This document shows positions 1 to 10,112 of a stretch of 64,000 nt of DNA, one piece after another. The DNA comes from Phytoseiulus persimilis (taxonomy: Eukaryota; Arthropoda; Arachnida; Mesostigmata; Phytoseiidae). The position numbers and the translations under genes were made by a program. The stretch's first letter is position 1; each line of letters starts with the position of its first letter. The notes below the pieces were generated by a model. That model did no database searches and was not told the DNA's origin. It saw only the letters and a list, made by a program, of their open reading frames with translations. Where the stretch lies: contig CM075101.1 in assembly GCA_037576195.1 (NCBI GenBank), positions 48,236,001 to 48,300,000 of the forward strand, written 5' to 3'.

Positions 1-1
1 G

Positions 2-283
2 TCAGAGCCGGTTTTCGTCCCATATTGAGGGAATGAATTCTTTCTCACAAATCTTGACGAGCCGGAGTTCTGAGTCGACAAATCGTACTTGTGTGTCCTT
101 CGTTAGCACTAACTTGACGTTCGTCGGTATGAGCCTCACGAGAAAATGCTGAAACTCCAACCGAATGCGCGATTTCAACGCTGTCGATAATTTCGTGTTA
201 CAGCTGGATATCAAAAATGTTCGATCCTGAGCCCAAACTTCGTTCTTCTCAGTCGGTTGATATAATCTCAAAGTCTGTCGCAC
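2..283 (-). other. 93-codon open frame, possible exon remnant
   Basis: This open frame at the window edge reads as an ordinary mixed hydrophobic/charged sequence ending in a stop at the first bases of the window. I do not recognise it. It lies next to the broken 5' end of an R1-like LINE and could be a fragment of an interrupted host gene or chance. No splice sites or polyA signal could be tied to it. Confidence 0.15.
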
Positions 284-1246
284 CTAGTGGAATTCCCATG
301 GCAACACTGACTTCGTTCTCCAGCGGGTGCGGTAATCATCCCCATAGTATGCGTGTCGATAAATTCGTGTTGCGGACTGTAACAGCTAAGACGGAATCCA
401 CACTACAAGACAAAACAAATGCAGCACTCAAAACTATGAGCGCTTGGATGAAACTAAACAAGCTCGAAATAGCCCCACAGAAATCGGAAGCACTGGTCAT
501 CACGAAAAAAAAATCAAACTTGAGCCTATCTGCATACATATCAAAGGACAACAAATCGAAATTAAAAAATCAGTGAAATACCTTGGGCTGCACCGGGACA
601 GCCAACTCACTTTCTCACATCATCTCAAACAAACAGCAATTAAAGCCAAGAGAATATCGAACAACCTCGCAAAAATCATGCCGAGAACCAACGGCGCGGA
701 GGAGGAGAAACGATGCCTCCTCGCATCCGTAGCCTGGTCTATAGTCTGCCACGCCTTTCCAATCTGGCACCATATACTCGACAAAAAAATATTCGCCAAC
801 CTCCTTCTCTCGATACAAAGAATCACAGCCATCAGAATATGCAGAGGCTACAGAACCATCTCAACGGAAGCTCTCTTGGTAATCAGCCGGGATATACCCT
901 GGGACTTAAAAATAAGAACAATAATGCACGTCAGACAACAAAACCAAAATACACAGAACACACGAGATGATATCACCTTTGAGGACACATACATACACAC
1001 ATGGCAAACCCAGTGGTCAACACAAAACCTTAACAAAGGGGCATGGACAGGCAGACTCATCCCACATATCGAGCCCTTGATAAATAGGAAACACGGCGAA
1101 TTAACGTACTGGATAACACAAGCAATCTCAGGACACGGACATTTCCGAAGCCAGCTCCTCAACATAAACATAAAATTCAGCCCCACATGCGTGCACTGTA
1201 ACACAGCGGGAGATGATACACCGGAACACACCTTCTTCCACTTAAA

Positions 1247-2180
1247 CAAAGGGCCTGCGGGGATAAGCGCCCCACCGAAAAAATCGATTCTTGAAAACTT
1301 AAAACGCTCATATCTCGAGAAAAAGTGGAGCTACAGCGCCGATAAAAAAAACAACGTTGTGAAGCTCTTTTCAAGGGCTATTGAACGTCGTAGGCAGTGG
1401 GTCTTGGAAACCATTTTCCTAGTCGAGGAAAATGGAAAAGTTGGCTGGTTCAGCCGGAAGGAGAAGGCTGACCACTTTCTCAGATATCGCTAAAAGTACT
1501 CCTATCCATCGTCTACTCGCAGGGCAAGTTTCATCCCGATGCGAGTTTGCGGGGCCGAGATATCAACAGTTTAACATCGGCGATGAAGCTGTGTTTCCCC
1601 AGAACTCGCTTGAAACCCAGCATAAAAATGGATAGACGTCATCGAATCAAGTCATCTTTCTGGAAATCATGGTCAGATCGATCGGAATCACCCTCCCAGA
1701 CTCGTCAAAGTATGCTCAGATTGGTCCCAGGGTCACCCTTCCAGAAATGGAACAGTGTGCTCAGATTGGTCCCAGAATTGCCCTTCCTGATTTGGAAAAG
1801 TGTGCTCAGAAATCGTCCCGAAATCACCCCCCGATCGACCCTCAGAAGTAGGGTCAGTTAGTCAGTATGGTCAGGGACCAATCTGAGCATAATTTTCCGA
1901 GTCTGGGAGGGGTGTTTCCGGGATCGATCTGCGGGAAACCCGCTTCACCGCCGATGTTCAACTGTTGATATCTCGGCCCCGCAGACTCGCATCGGGATGA
2001 AACTTGCCGTGCGAGTAGACGATGGATAGGAGTACCCTTCGATGGTCCTTGGAAAAAGCTTCACAACGGTTTTTTCATCGGCGCTGTAGCTCCACTGGTT
2101 CTCGAAAAATGAGCATTTGGAGTTACCAAAAATCGATCGGTCGGGCCGATTCCCTCCATGTTATCCCGGCAGGCCCTTTG
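1247..2180. mobile_element. Foldback DNA element inserted in the LINE, with minisatellite units in its loop
   Basis: The ends are inverted copies of each other: CAAAGGGCCTGC at 1247 and its reverse complement ending at 2180. Similarity continues inward in patches through both arms, for example GTGGAGCTACAGCGCCGAT near 1326 (reverse complement near 2082) and TCCTATCCATCGTCTACTCG near 1500 (reverse complement near 2020). The arms end around 1630 and 1930. The loop holds about five degenerate copies of the 45-bp repeat also seen at 2690-3774. Open frames inside (such as 1547-1861) read through repeats and are not convincing genes. I could not define a target-site duplication. Confidence 0.75.
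1665..1920. repeat. Degenerate 45-bp minisatellite units inside the foldback element
   Basis: Four or five units carry the core GGTCAGATTGGTCC followed by GGAATCACCC-type sequence and a CCAGACTCG-type stretch. They lie forward in the left part and inverted at 1870-1915. Spacing is about 45-55 bp. This is the same family as the large array starting at 2690. Confidence 0.8.
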
Positions 2181-2689
2181 CACAACCCCGCTCGACACTA
2201 ACAAACACACTAAATCAACCCTTCACCCCCGAAAACATCATAAACCACATGCTAACAAGCCAATACACATGGAATCTCATCGCCACATTCATCACAGACA
2301 CATTGAAAACCAAACATAGCTATGAGAAAGCGTGGTTAGAAAGGACACACACGACCGCCGCCACACAATAGAACAAAACAAAATACCAAGGACTCATGGG
2401 ACTAAGTCCCTCGACCCCCGGCTGATGACACACTGATCGTAGTACCGGCCGGATAGTCGGGGATACATGCACTCGGACACGCAAACAGGACGACATGGGA
2501 GTCTTGGACCGACGGTTTTCTCCGTTTCGGTCTGAATACCTAAGCGTGTCCAACAATCGAGGCGGGGCCTGAACCTCGGGGTTTAGTGGATAGTGGCGTT
2601 CCTGCACCAAAACGCCGAGTCCCACACTGTTCTCCGCAAGGAGTCCGTGCGTGAAAGCATTAACCTTACACCTCGTAAAATAAAAAAAA

Positions 2690-3774
2690 GTCTGAAGGGG
2701 TGATTCCAGGACCAGTCTAACCATACTCTTCAAAAGCTGGAGGGGTGATCCTGGGACCAATCTGACCATACTCTTCCAAGCCTGGAGAGGTGATCCCCGA
2801 ACTAGTCTGACCATATTTTTCAAAACCTGGAGGGGTGATTCCGAAACCAGTCTGACCATAGTTTCCAAGAGCTGAATGGGTGATTCCGAGACCAATCTGA
2901 CCATCCTCTTCCAAGTCTGGAGGGGTGATTCCGAGACCAATCTGACCATACTTTTCAAAAGCTGGAGGGTTGATTCCGAGACAAATCTGACCATACTCTT
3001 CCAAGTCTGGAGGGGTGATTCCGAGACCAATCTGACCATACTCTTCCAAGTCTGAAGGGTTGATTCCAGGACCAGTCTTACCCTACTTTTCCAAGTCGTG
3101 AGGGGTGATTCCGAGACCAATCGGACCATTACTTCCCAAGTGTGGAGGGGTGATCCCGAGACCAATTTGACCATACTTTTCAAAAGCTGGAGGGTTGATT
3201 CCGAGACCAATCTGACCATACTGTTCCAAGTCTGGAGGGGTGATCCCGAGACCAATCTGACCATACTTTTCAAAAGCTGGAGGGTTGATTCCGGGACCAA
3301 TCTGACCATCCTCTTCCAAGTCTGAAGGGGTGATTCCAGGACCAATATGACCATACTTTTCAAAAGCTGGAGGGTTGATTCCGAGACCAATCTGACCATA
3401 CTGTTCCAAGTCTGGAGGGGTGATCCCGAGACCAATCTGACCATACTTTTCAAAAGCTGGAGGGTTGATTCCGGGACCAATCTGACCATCCTCTTCCAAG
3501 TCTGAAGGGGTGATTCCAGGACCAATATGACCATACTTTTCAAAAGCTGGAGGGTTGATTCCGAGACCAATCTGACCATACTGTTCCAAGTCTGGAGGGG
3601 TGATCCCGAGACCAATCTGACCATACTTTTCAAAAGCTGGAGGGTTGATTCCGGGACCAATCTGACCATCCTCTTCCAAGTCTGAAGGGGTGATTCCAGG
3701 ACCAATCGGACCATACTTTTCAAAAGCTGGAGGGTTGATTCCGGGACCAATCCGAACATACTTTTCAAAACCAT
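2690..3774. repeat. 45-bp minisatellite array, about 24 units, with a 180-bp higher-order period
   Basis: The basic unit is 45 bp: (on the minus strand) TATGGTCAGATTGGTC, then CGGAATCA, then a CCCTCCAG-containing stretch ending in AAAAG or GAAGAG. Units alternate between a 'TCTGGAGGGG' and a 'GCTGGAGGGT' subtype. From 3181 to 3720 three nearly identical 180-bp blocks of four units each follow one another, so the array expanded recently in four-unit steps. Because 45 is divisible by three, open frames of up to 514 codons run through it on the minus strand, encoding 15-residue repeats; I treat these as a by-product. The left edge is the A-rich end of the R1-like LINE. Confidence 0.95.
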
Positions 3775-4866
3775 GATGCTGACCCAGTGAAGAGAGAGAA
3801 AAGTGCCTCGATGCCAGGGAACGCCGTCCAACCGCGCACGGCGCGGCCGACTCCAGTCCGCCAAAGGCCGGCTGGTATATCATGAAAATACAGTTGTCCG
3901 AATGTCCTCGATGGACTTACACACTACTGATCGGATCGACAGGGAGCTGGCGGCATGTTGTGGAGTGGACGGAATTGCGTTCCAATGGCAAAATAGCGTG
4001 CGGTATCGTAAGCAAGGGATGGACAAGGATAGCCGTTAGGGAGCCAACGGAGCTAGGCGCCTTCGGATAATAAAGAAGAGAACGGTCGATAATCAAAAGC
4101 AAGCTCTCCAGCGGCTTTACAGGTTCGAGGCTGCAAAAATCTGCGAGTACTCTTTGGGTTGCGACACCCCACCAGCGGCTTCTTCCAAGGTCTCTCTAAA
4201 GACCGTGGAGTTTTAGCAAGCGCCGCCGCTCCGCGGGGAGCTGAGAGCTCTGGGCGTTCCAGAAACACTACTACAAGAGTATCATTTCGGCCAGAGTATA
4301 GAGAGCCGAGGGAGCATCTATGGCCGTCCGGAATGAATGAGCCAACATTGAACGTCGGCTCAGAATCTGTCGTCGGTCTGCTGACAGCCGACAACAGCAC
4401 TGTTGCAACCCGACCGCGAGCGATACGCTTGCGAACCGAGATCGCTCCGCGGAGCCTCGACAAGGCGGTTGCGGCCAGTAGACCAACGTCCTGTGTCTTT
4501 CGTAAGGGAACCCGAGCGGGTTTCACGACAACCACTGAGCGGCGAGGATTCTGGCCCATGGACGATTCATCTCGACGAACTGACTCTCCAATCACATTTA
4601 TTACCGATTCAGGCTCCTTTCGAGTGAAATGTGACTGAAAGGCTAATACCGATCATTCGTGGACTGCTTAAAACCGGATCAGCTGTCAAGCTATTTCGGC
4701 GGCATATACCAACACTCGTTGGGAGAGAATCCTCGCTACTACACTGTACTCAACATACGTAACAATAATGCTTCGGAAGTCACTGGATGCTTTGTGTTCC
4801 TTCTTGCATTCAGCGTAGATACAACTATTCGAGGATAAGATTTTCTCCCCTCAGGTGAATATGATC
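3775..4866. other. No recognisable gene; low-information intergenic stretch
   Basis: Overlapping open frames on both strands (for example 4053-4595 minus and 4159-4638 plus) show no domain I recognise. A TTTATT at 4597-4602 would be AATAAA on the minus strand, about 270 bp beyond the stop of the receptor-like gene, and may be its polyA signal. Confidence 0.4.
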
Positions 4867-5814
4867 TCAGCAATAGGCATCATGATATCCGTTTTCGAAG
4901 AAGAGTGGTGTTGTCAGGATGAGACTCGCGTAGGCCCCAACATTCGATATCACGAAGAAACTACTGGCCAAATTCATAAGTTCTGACCCGGCCATCCATC
5001 GGATCCCCAGAGCATTGCGGTGACTCATTACGGTGAAAGCTTCACAGATGAGTTCAGTCTCCTTAGCCCACAATCTACGGGCTCGGGCTCTCTTCTGGTG
5101 CATGATCACCCCGATGCGCTCCCCTAAATATATGAAGAATCCGTGCGGTATAGCGACGCCCGTACCATATGAGATCAAATTCAGGTGGACGAAACACTGC
5201 GAGAGCGTGGCTGTAGATATCAGATTGACGAAGAAAAATATTGTGAACAGCAGGAGCCAGTCATGGAGGTCGCTGAGAAGTACGTTCGTCGAGTCGAGCA
5301 AATGACAACAGTACTTGTAGTTCTCCAGATGCCGCCGTGAGTGACAACCTTGGAGAATGACGGTGAGGTCATATAATAACATCACGAGAATGAAGTGAAC
5401 CCAAAAGTAGCGGAATACGGTGAGAGTGATCACGCACGGTTGCAGGATCAGCTCCATATAAGCCCTTCTTGCGTAAGCGCGCTCCAACGGGAGAAACTCC
5501 ATCTCCAGGAAAAAAAAAATGAGCACCACGCCCAGTAATAGCTCCCCAGCGGTGACTTCACGCTTCGTCATTCTAAAATACCTCTCGATATTATCCTGGT
5601 TCCGTTCAACCCATCTTCTTGACAGAATACCCAGGGAAATCGCCATCATATTCACGAGAGTATGAATTACGCCGCTGAAATTCCACCGAGACGGACTCGA
5701 AATTAGAACACCATGAAAGCCAAGGGCCAGAGTTTCCACTACTGGCCATACCAGCAGAGACATCGGGCGCCACCTCGGCCCGCACAACACACGGAACAGC
5801 GTGACCACTTTCAT
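4867..5814 (-). CDS. Gustatory-receptor-like seven-transmembrane protein
   Basis: The 315-residue product is a multi-pass membrane protein with hydrophobic stretches near residues 17-37, 47-64, 91-107, 130-152, 188-206, 213-235 and 288-304. A short charged N-terminus contains FRVLCGPRWRP, resembling the N-terminal arginine/proline motif of arthropod Gr proteins, and the last helix (AYASLILTTPLFF) sits where Gr proteins carry their TYxxxxxQF motif, though that motif itself is not conserved. Arginine/lysine-rich loops fit the inverted topology of insect-type chemoreceptors. Family members are usually 350-450 residues, so this is a short single-exon member, or a small 3' exon is missed. Expected role: ligand-gated cation channel in chemosensory neurons. 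Family assignment rests on pattern only; an unrelated transporter is the main alternative. Confidence 0.6.
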   Translation of the reverse strand: MKVVTLFRVLCGPRWRPMSLLVWPVVETLALGFHGVLISSPSRWNFSGVIHTLVNMMAISLGILSRRWVERNQDNIERYFRMTKREVTAGELLLGVVLIFFFLEMEFLPLERAYARRAYMELILQPCVITLTVFRYFWVHFILVMLLYDLTVILQGCHSRRHLENYKYCCHLLDSTNVLLSDLHDWLLLFTIFFFVNLISTATLSQCFVHLNLISYGTGVAIPHGFFIYLGERIGVIMHQKRARARRLWAKETELICEAFTVMSHRNALGIRWMAGSELMNLASSFFVISNVGAYASLILTTPLFFENGYHDAYC

Positions 5815-8723
5815 CCGAATTGTTCGACTTCCGGCTCTCTATCCGAACACAGGCGGATGTTGCCGCTCCTGTAGACGACTCCGAGTTCCTTGGAGAAATG
5901 AACTCAGTGCGTGATACTGCTTGTCGAGACTGTTTGTGTACTTGTCATTGGGTGTTGTCTCTTATGTTCAGAGAGATCAATTTGTCATCGCAAAGTCGAC
6001 ATCTCTGCCGGCGATGCAGAGCATTACTTGATCGAGTGGTGCGTCGAGACGAAACATCTGGGGGTGGTGTTTGGGGACGTATGCTCGTCGCCACTCTAGG
6101 GTACTATTCCGATCAGTTTCGGCCCCAGTGAGAGGCCATGATGGCTGGAGTCCCGCTCCTCCAAGGACCCATGAGGCGAGCCTCGCGAGTTTTGGCGTGA
6201 GAACTTCGTCCTCCCCGGGCTCGTCTGCCAGCGGAGAGTACTCCGTCATTTGATGTGGCAAGATGGCATCTGCGATATCTTCCTCAGTTTCCGAGTTATG
6301 CGCCGCTGAGTGAGCTCAACCGATTATGTCTAGTGTATTGGTCCGGGGAGGTTATCAAACTTCGAAAGTTGGATTTTAGTTGTGAGCTAGTCGGGTACAG
6401 ACGCTAACGAGGGGGGTACGCGAGGTTTAACACCGAGATCCAGATGAAATGGTGCCTGTTCTGTAGCCTCTAGTGACCCATGTTCAGGCCCACAGTTAGC
6501 CGTCCCGAATGGGTTCGCGTTCGCTTTTTACGGAAGATCTCAAATTTGGAGAGAAGGAGGTTTGTCGGCGTTTTGAGCCCTACAGTCGCCCCGATCTCTG
6601 ACTGGGAACCTGACTGTGGAATGCTCCGATCAGAGATCAACCCCCGCACGACAATGAGACCGATCAGACGTTCGATCAAACCTACGAAGTATCTGAGATG
6701 GTCCGACCCACCGTTCATCCCCCGATAAGGCTACAAAACGGGCACCATCTCATCTGAATCCCTGTGTTACACATCGCGTACCTCCCTTGCAAGAGGTCAT
6801 AGTTGGAATGAGGGTGCGGAACCCGGAGAAGCTTCATCGGCCGAGCTGACCGCGCAGTCGTGACCCGACTCACTCGTGGCTGCTGCCTGTCGGAGGCCGG
6901 CTCACCGCGTGCCTTGAGCTGGTTTCCGAAGTGCCGACCGAGACTCCGTTGATGCCTTTCCTCCGCGTCGAAGTATATTCCAGGCTTTCCACGCCAGACG
7001 ATTTGTTGGCTATGGGAATTGGCGTAAACTGTGTCCGTAGGTTTGAAGAATCGCGCCTCTCCCACAGCGATCGACAACTCCCAGAACCCGGCGGAAACTC
7101 GCCGAGTGTTCTTCAGAGACGGAAGCCTCTTCTCGAGGCCGGTTCGCGGCTGGCGATTCAGCTACTGTTCGGCTGTGGATTTGCCACAGGGCATCAGCAT
7201 GCGTTCGCAGGTATCTAGAATAGGTTGCAGGGACTCCGATTGATTGTTGCCATTGATAACGCCCGATCTGTTCGGCTTTGCGAAGTCGTTGCTCATTAGT
7301 ATCGACCTATTTTCTCCTTGAAAGCACACACAAACACGCGTGATATGCACGCACGAACTCTCGCTGGGAGAGGAGGTGTATTCTCTCCATTTGAATACTA
7401 CGTTTCGCCCAACTTGGATATCCGCGGTCGGGAAGTACTTGACAGTCGCCGCCGAAACAGGGACGCTCCTCCCCATTTATGCGGACAGCCGACAAGGGAT
7501 CCCGAATGATACGACCGGCATCGCACAGAACTGATGAATATCGTCAAGATCGGTCACGCCAGAGGTCTCAGACCCGCCTTCAACGACAGCAACGACCTGC
7601 GAATGCTCCTCCTACATGCCCCACCATAAGGTGAATACAAAAACAGCGTCAACCGAAGAAGAGAGGATCGTGTTCGATTGTAGCGCGAAGGCCAGAGGAA
7701 CCTGCTTCCTGCCCCGAATTAACATCCCCATTCGATTATGGGAGCATGTTGACCTTTTGACTCCATTGGGCACCGATACCTGCGAACATTACCCAAGCAT
7801 ACGTGCGAATCCGGGTCGGAGCAGAGTACCAGCTCTCTCCATGTGGAAAGACGTTCTCTGTTTCCTGTGGCGAGCTCCAGACGGAAGCGATCATTTCAAG
7901 CGGAGTGGCTAGAGTGTCGAGCAAAAATATTTTTACAGGTTCTACGCCAGCGCCTATCTCGTGAGCTTGCCCTCAAAGGAGGACACTCCCGCAGCTGCAG
8001 TCGAGCTTCGCCGGACTCTGGCATCGGCATGAATGGAGCTTTTGAAATGGAAGTCCGGTTCGGATGAAATCATGAATAATAATCTGGCATGTCTCCGTTC
8101 CTTGTCTGGGGAGTTCTCGCGCCCCGATACACGGCGGAGCCGCGGTGAACCCGAAATAATCACGAACAGTGGTCCTTCCTCCTAGTGAAGTGGTTCGGTT
8201 TTTTCTCCCCAGTGGAGTAGTGCTATCCTTACTCTCAACGCTGCAAAAATGCGTCATGAATCAGGAGTTATGACTTTTCATCCAGCGGAGCTTCCAATTA
8301 CTCGTCCCAAAACTCTATGGCCGGTCTTCCACAAAGTTCATTGTCGACATCAAGATCACCTCGCTTGAATTTTTCCGAACCATTCGAAACCCGAGTATCG
8401 ACCTCGGCCACCGAAAACCTCCGCGAGCATTCGATAACGACAACCTCTCGACGTTATCATAAGCTATGCCGAGGCGCAAAACATTGAAACGCGACAGCCC
8501 ATCCAGGCAGCAACATGAGGCCAGAAAGCACTTCTTATTCTTCTAATCTCCGCTCCTTGGTGGGTCAAAGAGATGATTGACGGCGTCGTAGGAAGACGGA
8601 ACTCGTGCCGGAAGAATGAGATGTATCCAAGCACTTAACGTAAGTCTTGATTCTTGATCTCGAGCGATCCATTGAGTAGGCTCATTGCAACTCATTGCAT
8701 GCATCGAACGGATTATTATAGGC
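5815..8723. other. Gene-poor stretch with no recognised coding region
   Basis: Short open frames on both strands (such as 6470-6728, 6715-7218 and 7616-8257) overlap antisense frames and carry no motifs I recognise. The one notable item is an 85-bp repeat at about 5970-6055 that has a related copy at 12330-12424. Confidence 0.4.
5968..6056 (+). repeat. 85-bp dispersed repeat, copy 1
   Basis: The segment starts with TCAATTTGTCAT, contains GACATCTCTGCCGGCGATGC and ends with GTGCGTCGAGACGAAA. The reverse complement of 12330-12424 has the same order of blocks with scattered substitutions and small gaps. Its identity is unknown. Confidence 0.6.
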
Positions 8724-9519
8724 CAGTAGCGTACCGACCTTCGATGATGCCCGGGGCGGATCCTCGGCTTGATGCCCCATGTTCGCTCGCGCAGCACGTC
8801 AACTCCGAATGATGTATGATAACACTGAATTTTATACGCATATGCTTGAATGAATAGAAAACACAATGAGCCAGTGAGGTCTAGAACTCGAAATCCGATT
8901 ATTATTCAATTTAGGAGCCTATTCCAATCCGTTAGAGAGATACTCTCCTCACTTTGAGAGCTGCGAAGTCTTTGATAACTTCATCAAAGTTTCACTCCTT
9001 CGTAAGACGTGAGTGCTCGATGGATAAGATCGCGAGGTTTGACAGCCTCATCTGTGACATAGTTGAACGGAGATGGGTTTTTATGAGTTTCTATTTTGAG
9101 AAGCTCCTTTCGCAGGTCGCAACACTAATGGCCAGAGTGAGAGAAAAGCGCAGCATGATCACGATGTTTGGCAATGAAATAGTGAGATTTAAGTTCTGAA
9201 TGAACCGGAGCAACTCTAATGGCCCTCCCTCCAAGAGACTCTTGTGCTCATCTGAAGCAGCAGCGAATTGCAGCAACCTTTGTCTTTCGATGAGAAACTC
9301 GGCGAGATCGACTTCGTCCCCGGCATGGGACAGATCACAATTGTAAGCGGGATCTAGGAGCTTTGAGGGTGTCAGAAATGCAAAGGGTCTCGGCACTTTT
9401 GGCCTTGGGTCGGGGATTCGAATGAGATATCTTGTGGCGGATACCCCATCCCAAGAGAGCACTTTCTGTCCAGTCGGCGGGCTCCTAGCTGCCTTGATTT
9501 TTTTTATAGCATGAAACAT
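8724..9519 (-). pseudogene. hAT-superfamily transposase remnant with its 3' terminal inverted repeat
   Basis: Read on the minus strand, the frame from 9519 contains LPNIVIMLRFSLTLAISVAT followed by CERSFSK, the C-terminal dimerisation signature of hAT transposases (zinc-finger TTF/ZMYM-like group). The codon after FSK is TAG at 9091-9093, where family members have leucine. Beyond it the frame stays homologous: KLIKTHLRSTMSQMRLSNLA, a second stop, then DEVIKDFAALKVRR to about 8945. About 220 bp further out, at 8724, sits CAGTAGCGTACCGACC followed by GATGATGCCCGGGGCGGAT. That matches the terminus of the hAT MITE ending at 61510, so 8724 is probably the true end of this element. The 5' part is missing. 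At least two nonsense codons make it a pseudogene. Confidence 0.8.
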
Positions 9520-9945
9520 ATCCTGGATCGATAAAAACCGAGCGAGATTCGGAAACTCAAAATGCTCATATCTCCGTTATATGAAGGAGCTCAGAGCTCA
9601 TAAAGTGGGTTTTGGAAAGCTCGTGAATCCAGCTTTCCGGTGAGAGTCCACGATCAATTCGAACACCTTCAAAATGTACCATCTCCAGATTGAATGTTTC
9701 TAACCCGTTTCCTGGAGGTTGACCACTTTCTAGTTTGTGTCATATTATGCCCCCCCTCAGTGCGAGCACGATGTGATGAACAGATCGAAAAAATATTTTG
9801 GGGACCAAGGTTAAAAAACTGTCGTTGGTCACCCTGAATTCATCGAATTTCATGCTAAAACTCCAGAATATTTGATGGTGGAAGGCCCCGAGCCAGGGAA
9901 AACCATATTCTGAGCCGTGGAATACACGGAATCAGCCGCCCAGAC
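9520..9945. other. No feature seen
   Basis: AT-richer sequence with no convincing open frame or repeat. It separates the hAT remnant from a minisatellite tract. Confidence 0.4.
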
Positions 9946-9949
9946 ACCC

Positions 9950-10112
9950 AGAAGTTTGGTCAGATCGATCCCGGAATTGCTCGCCCAGACCCCCAAAAGT
10001 ATGGTCAGATTGGTCTCGGAACCACCCTTCTAGACTTGAAAAGTAATGGTCAGATCAGTACCGGAATAACCCCTCCAGCTTTTAAAAACTATGGTCAGAT
10101 ATGTCCCGAGGT
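9950..10112 (+). repeat. 45-bp minisatellite family, about 3.5 degenerate units
   Basis: Units share the core ATGGTCAGATTGGTCTCGGA with a CCACCCTTCTAGACTTG-type second half and repeat every 45-46 bp. The right edge coincides with the point where a Jockey/CR1-like reverse transcriptase frame breaks off. Confidence 0.85.

Larger units (their letters stand above)
350..2690 (+). mobile_element. 5'-truncated R1-like non-LTR retrotransposon, C-terminal half of reverse transcriptase
   Basis: Reading starts in the RT palm (about 380-505, containing AWMKLNKLEIAPQKSEAL) and continues after a frame change into the thumb (VKYLGLHRDSQLTF) and the C-terminal Cys/His cluster (CVHCNTAGDDTPEHTFFH, about 1185-1235). 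The frame change falls at a run of about nine A bases near 503-511. The conserved R1-type tail (PFTPENIINHMLTSQYTW) resumes only at about 2220 because a foldback element (1247-2180) sits in between. After the stop near 2369 a 3' UTR-like stretch runs to an A-rich end (about 2677-2690), which abuts a 45-bp minisatellite array. Palm, thumb and tail together support an R1-clade LINE; the exact family is inference. The copy is dead: truncated, frameshifted and interrupted. Confidence 0.85.

Noticed and set aside
2690-3774. CRISPR-like array
   Set aside because: Units are contiguous with no unique spacers, and the window is clearly eukaryotic.
2320-3864. 514-codon open frame on the minus strand across the minisatellite
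   Set aside because: It is open only because the repeat unit is 45 bp. It joins unrelated sequence at both ends, and the overlapping minus frame 3083-3883 is equally open.
4053-4638. Two overlapping open frames of 159-180 codons on opposite strands
   Set aside because: No domain, no codon or motif support, and mutual antisense overlap; most likely chance in GC-rich sequence.
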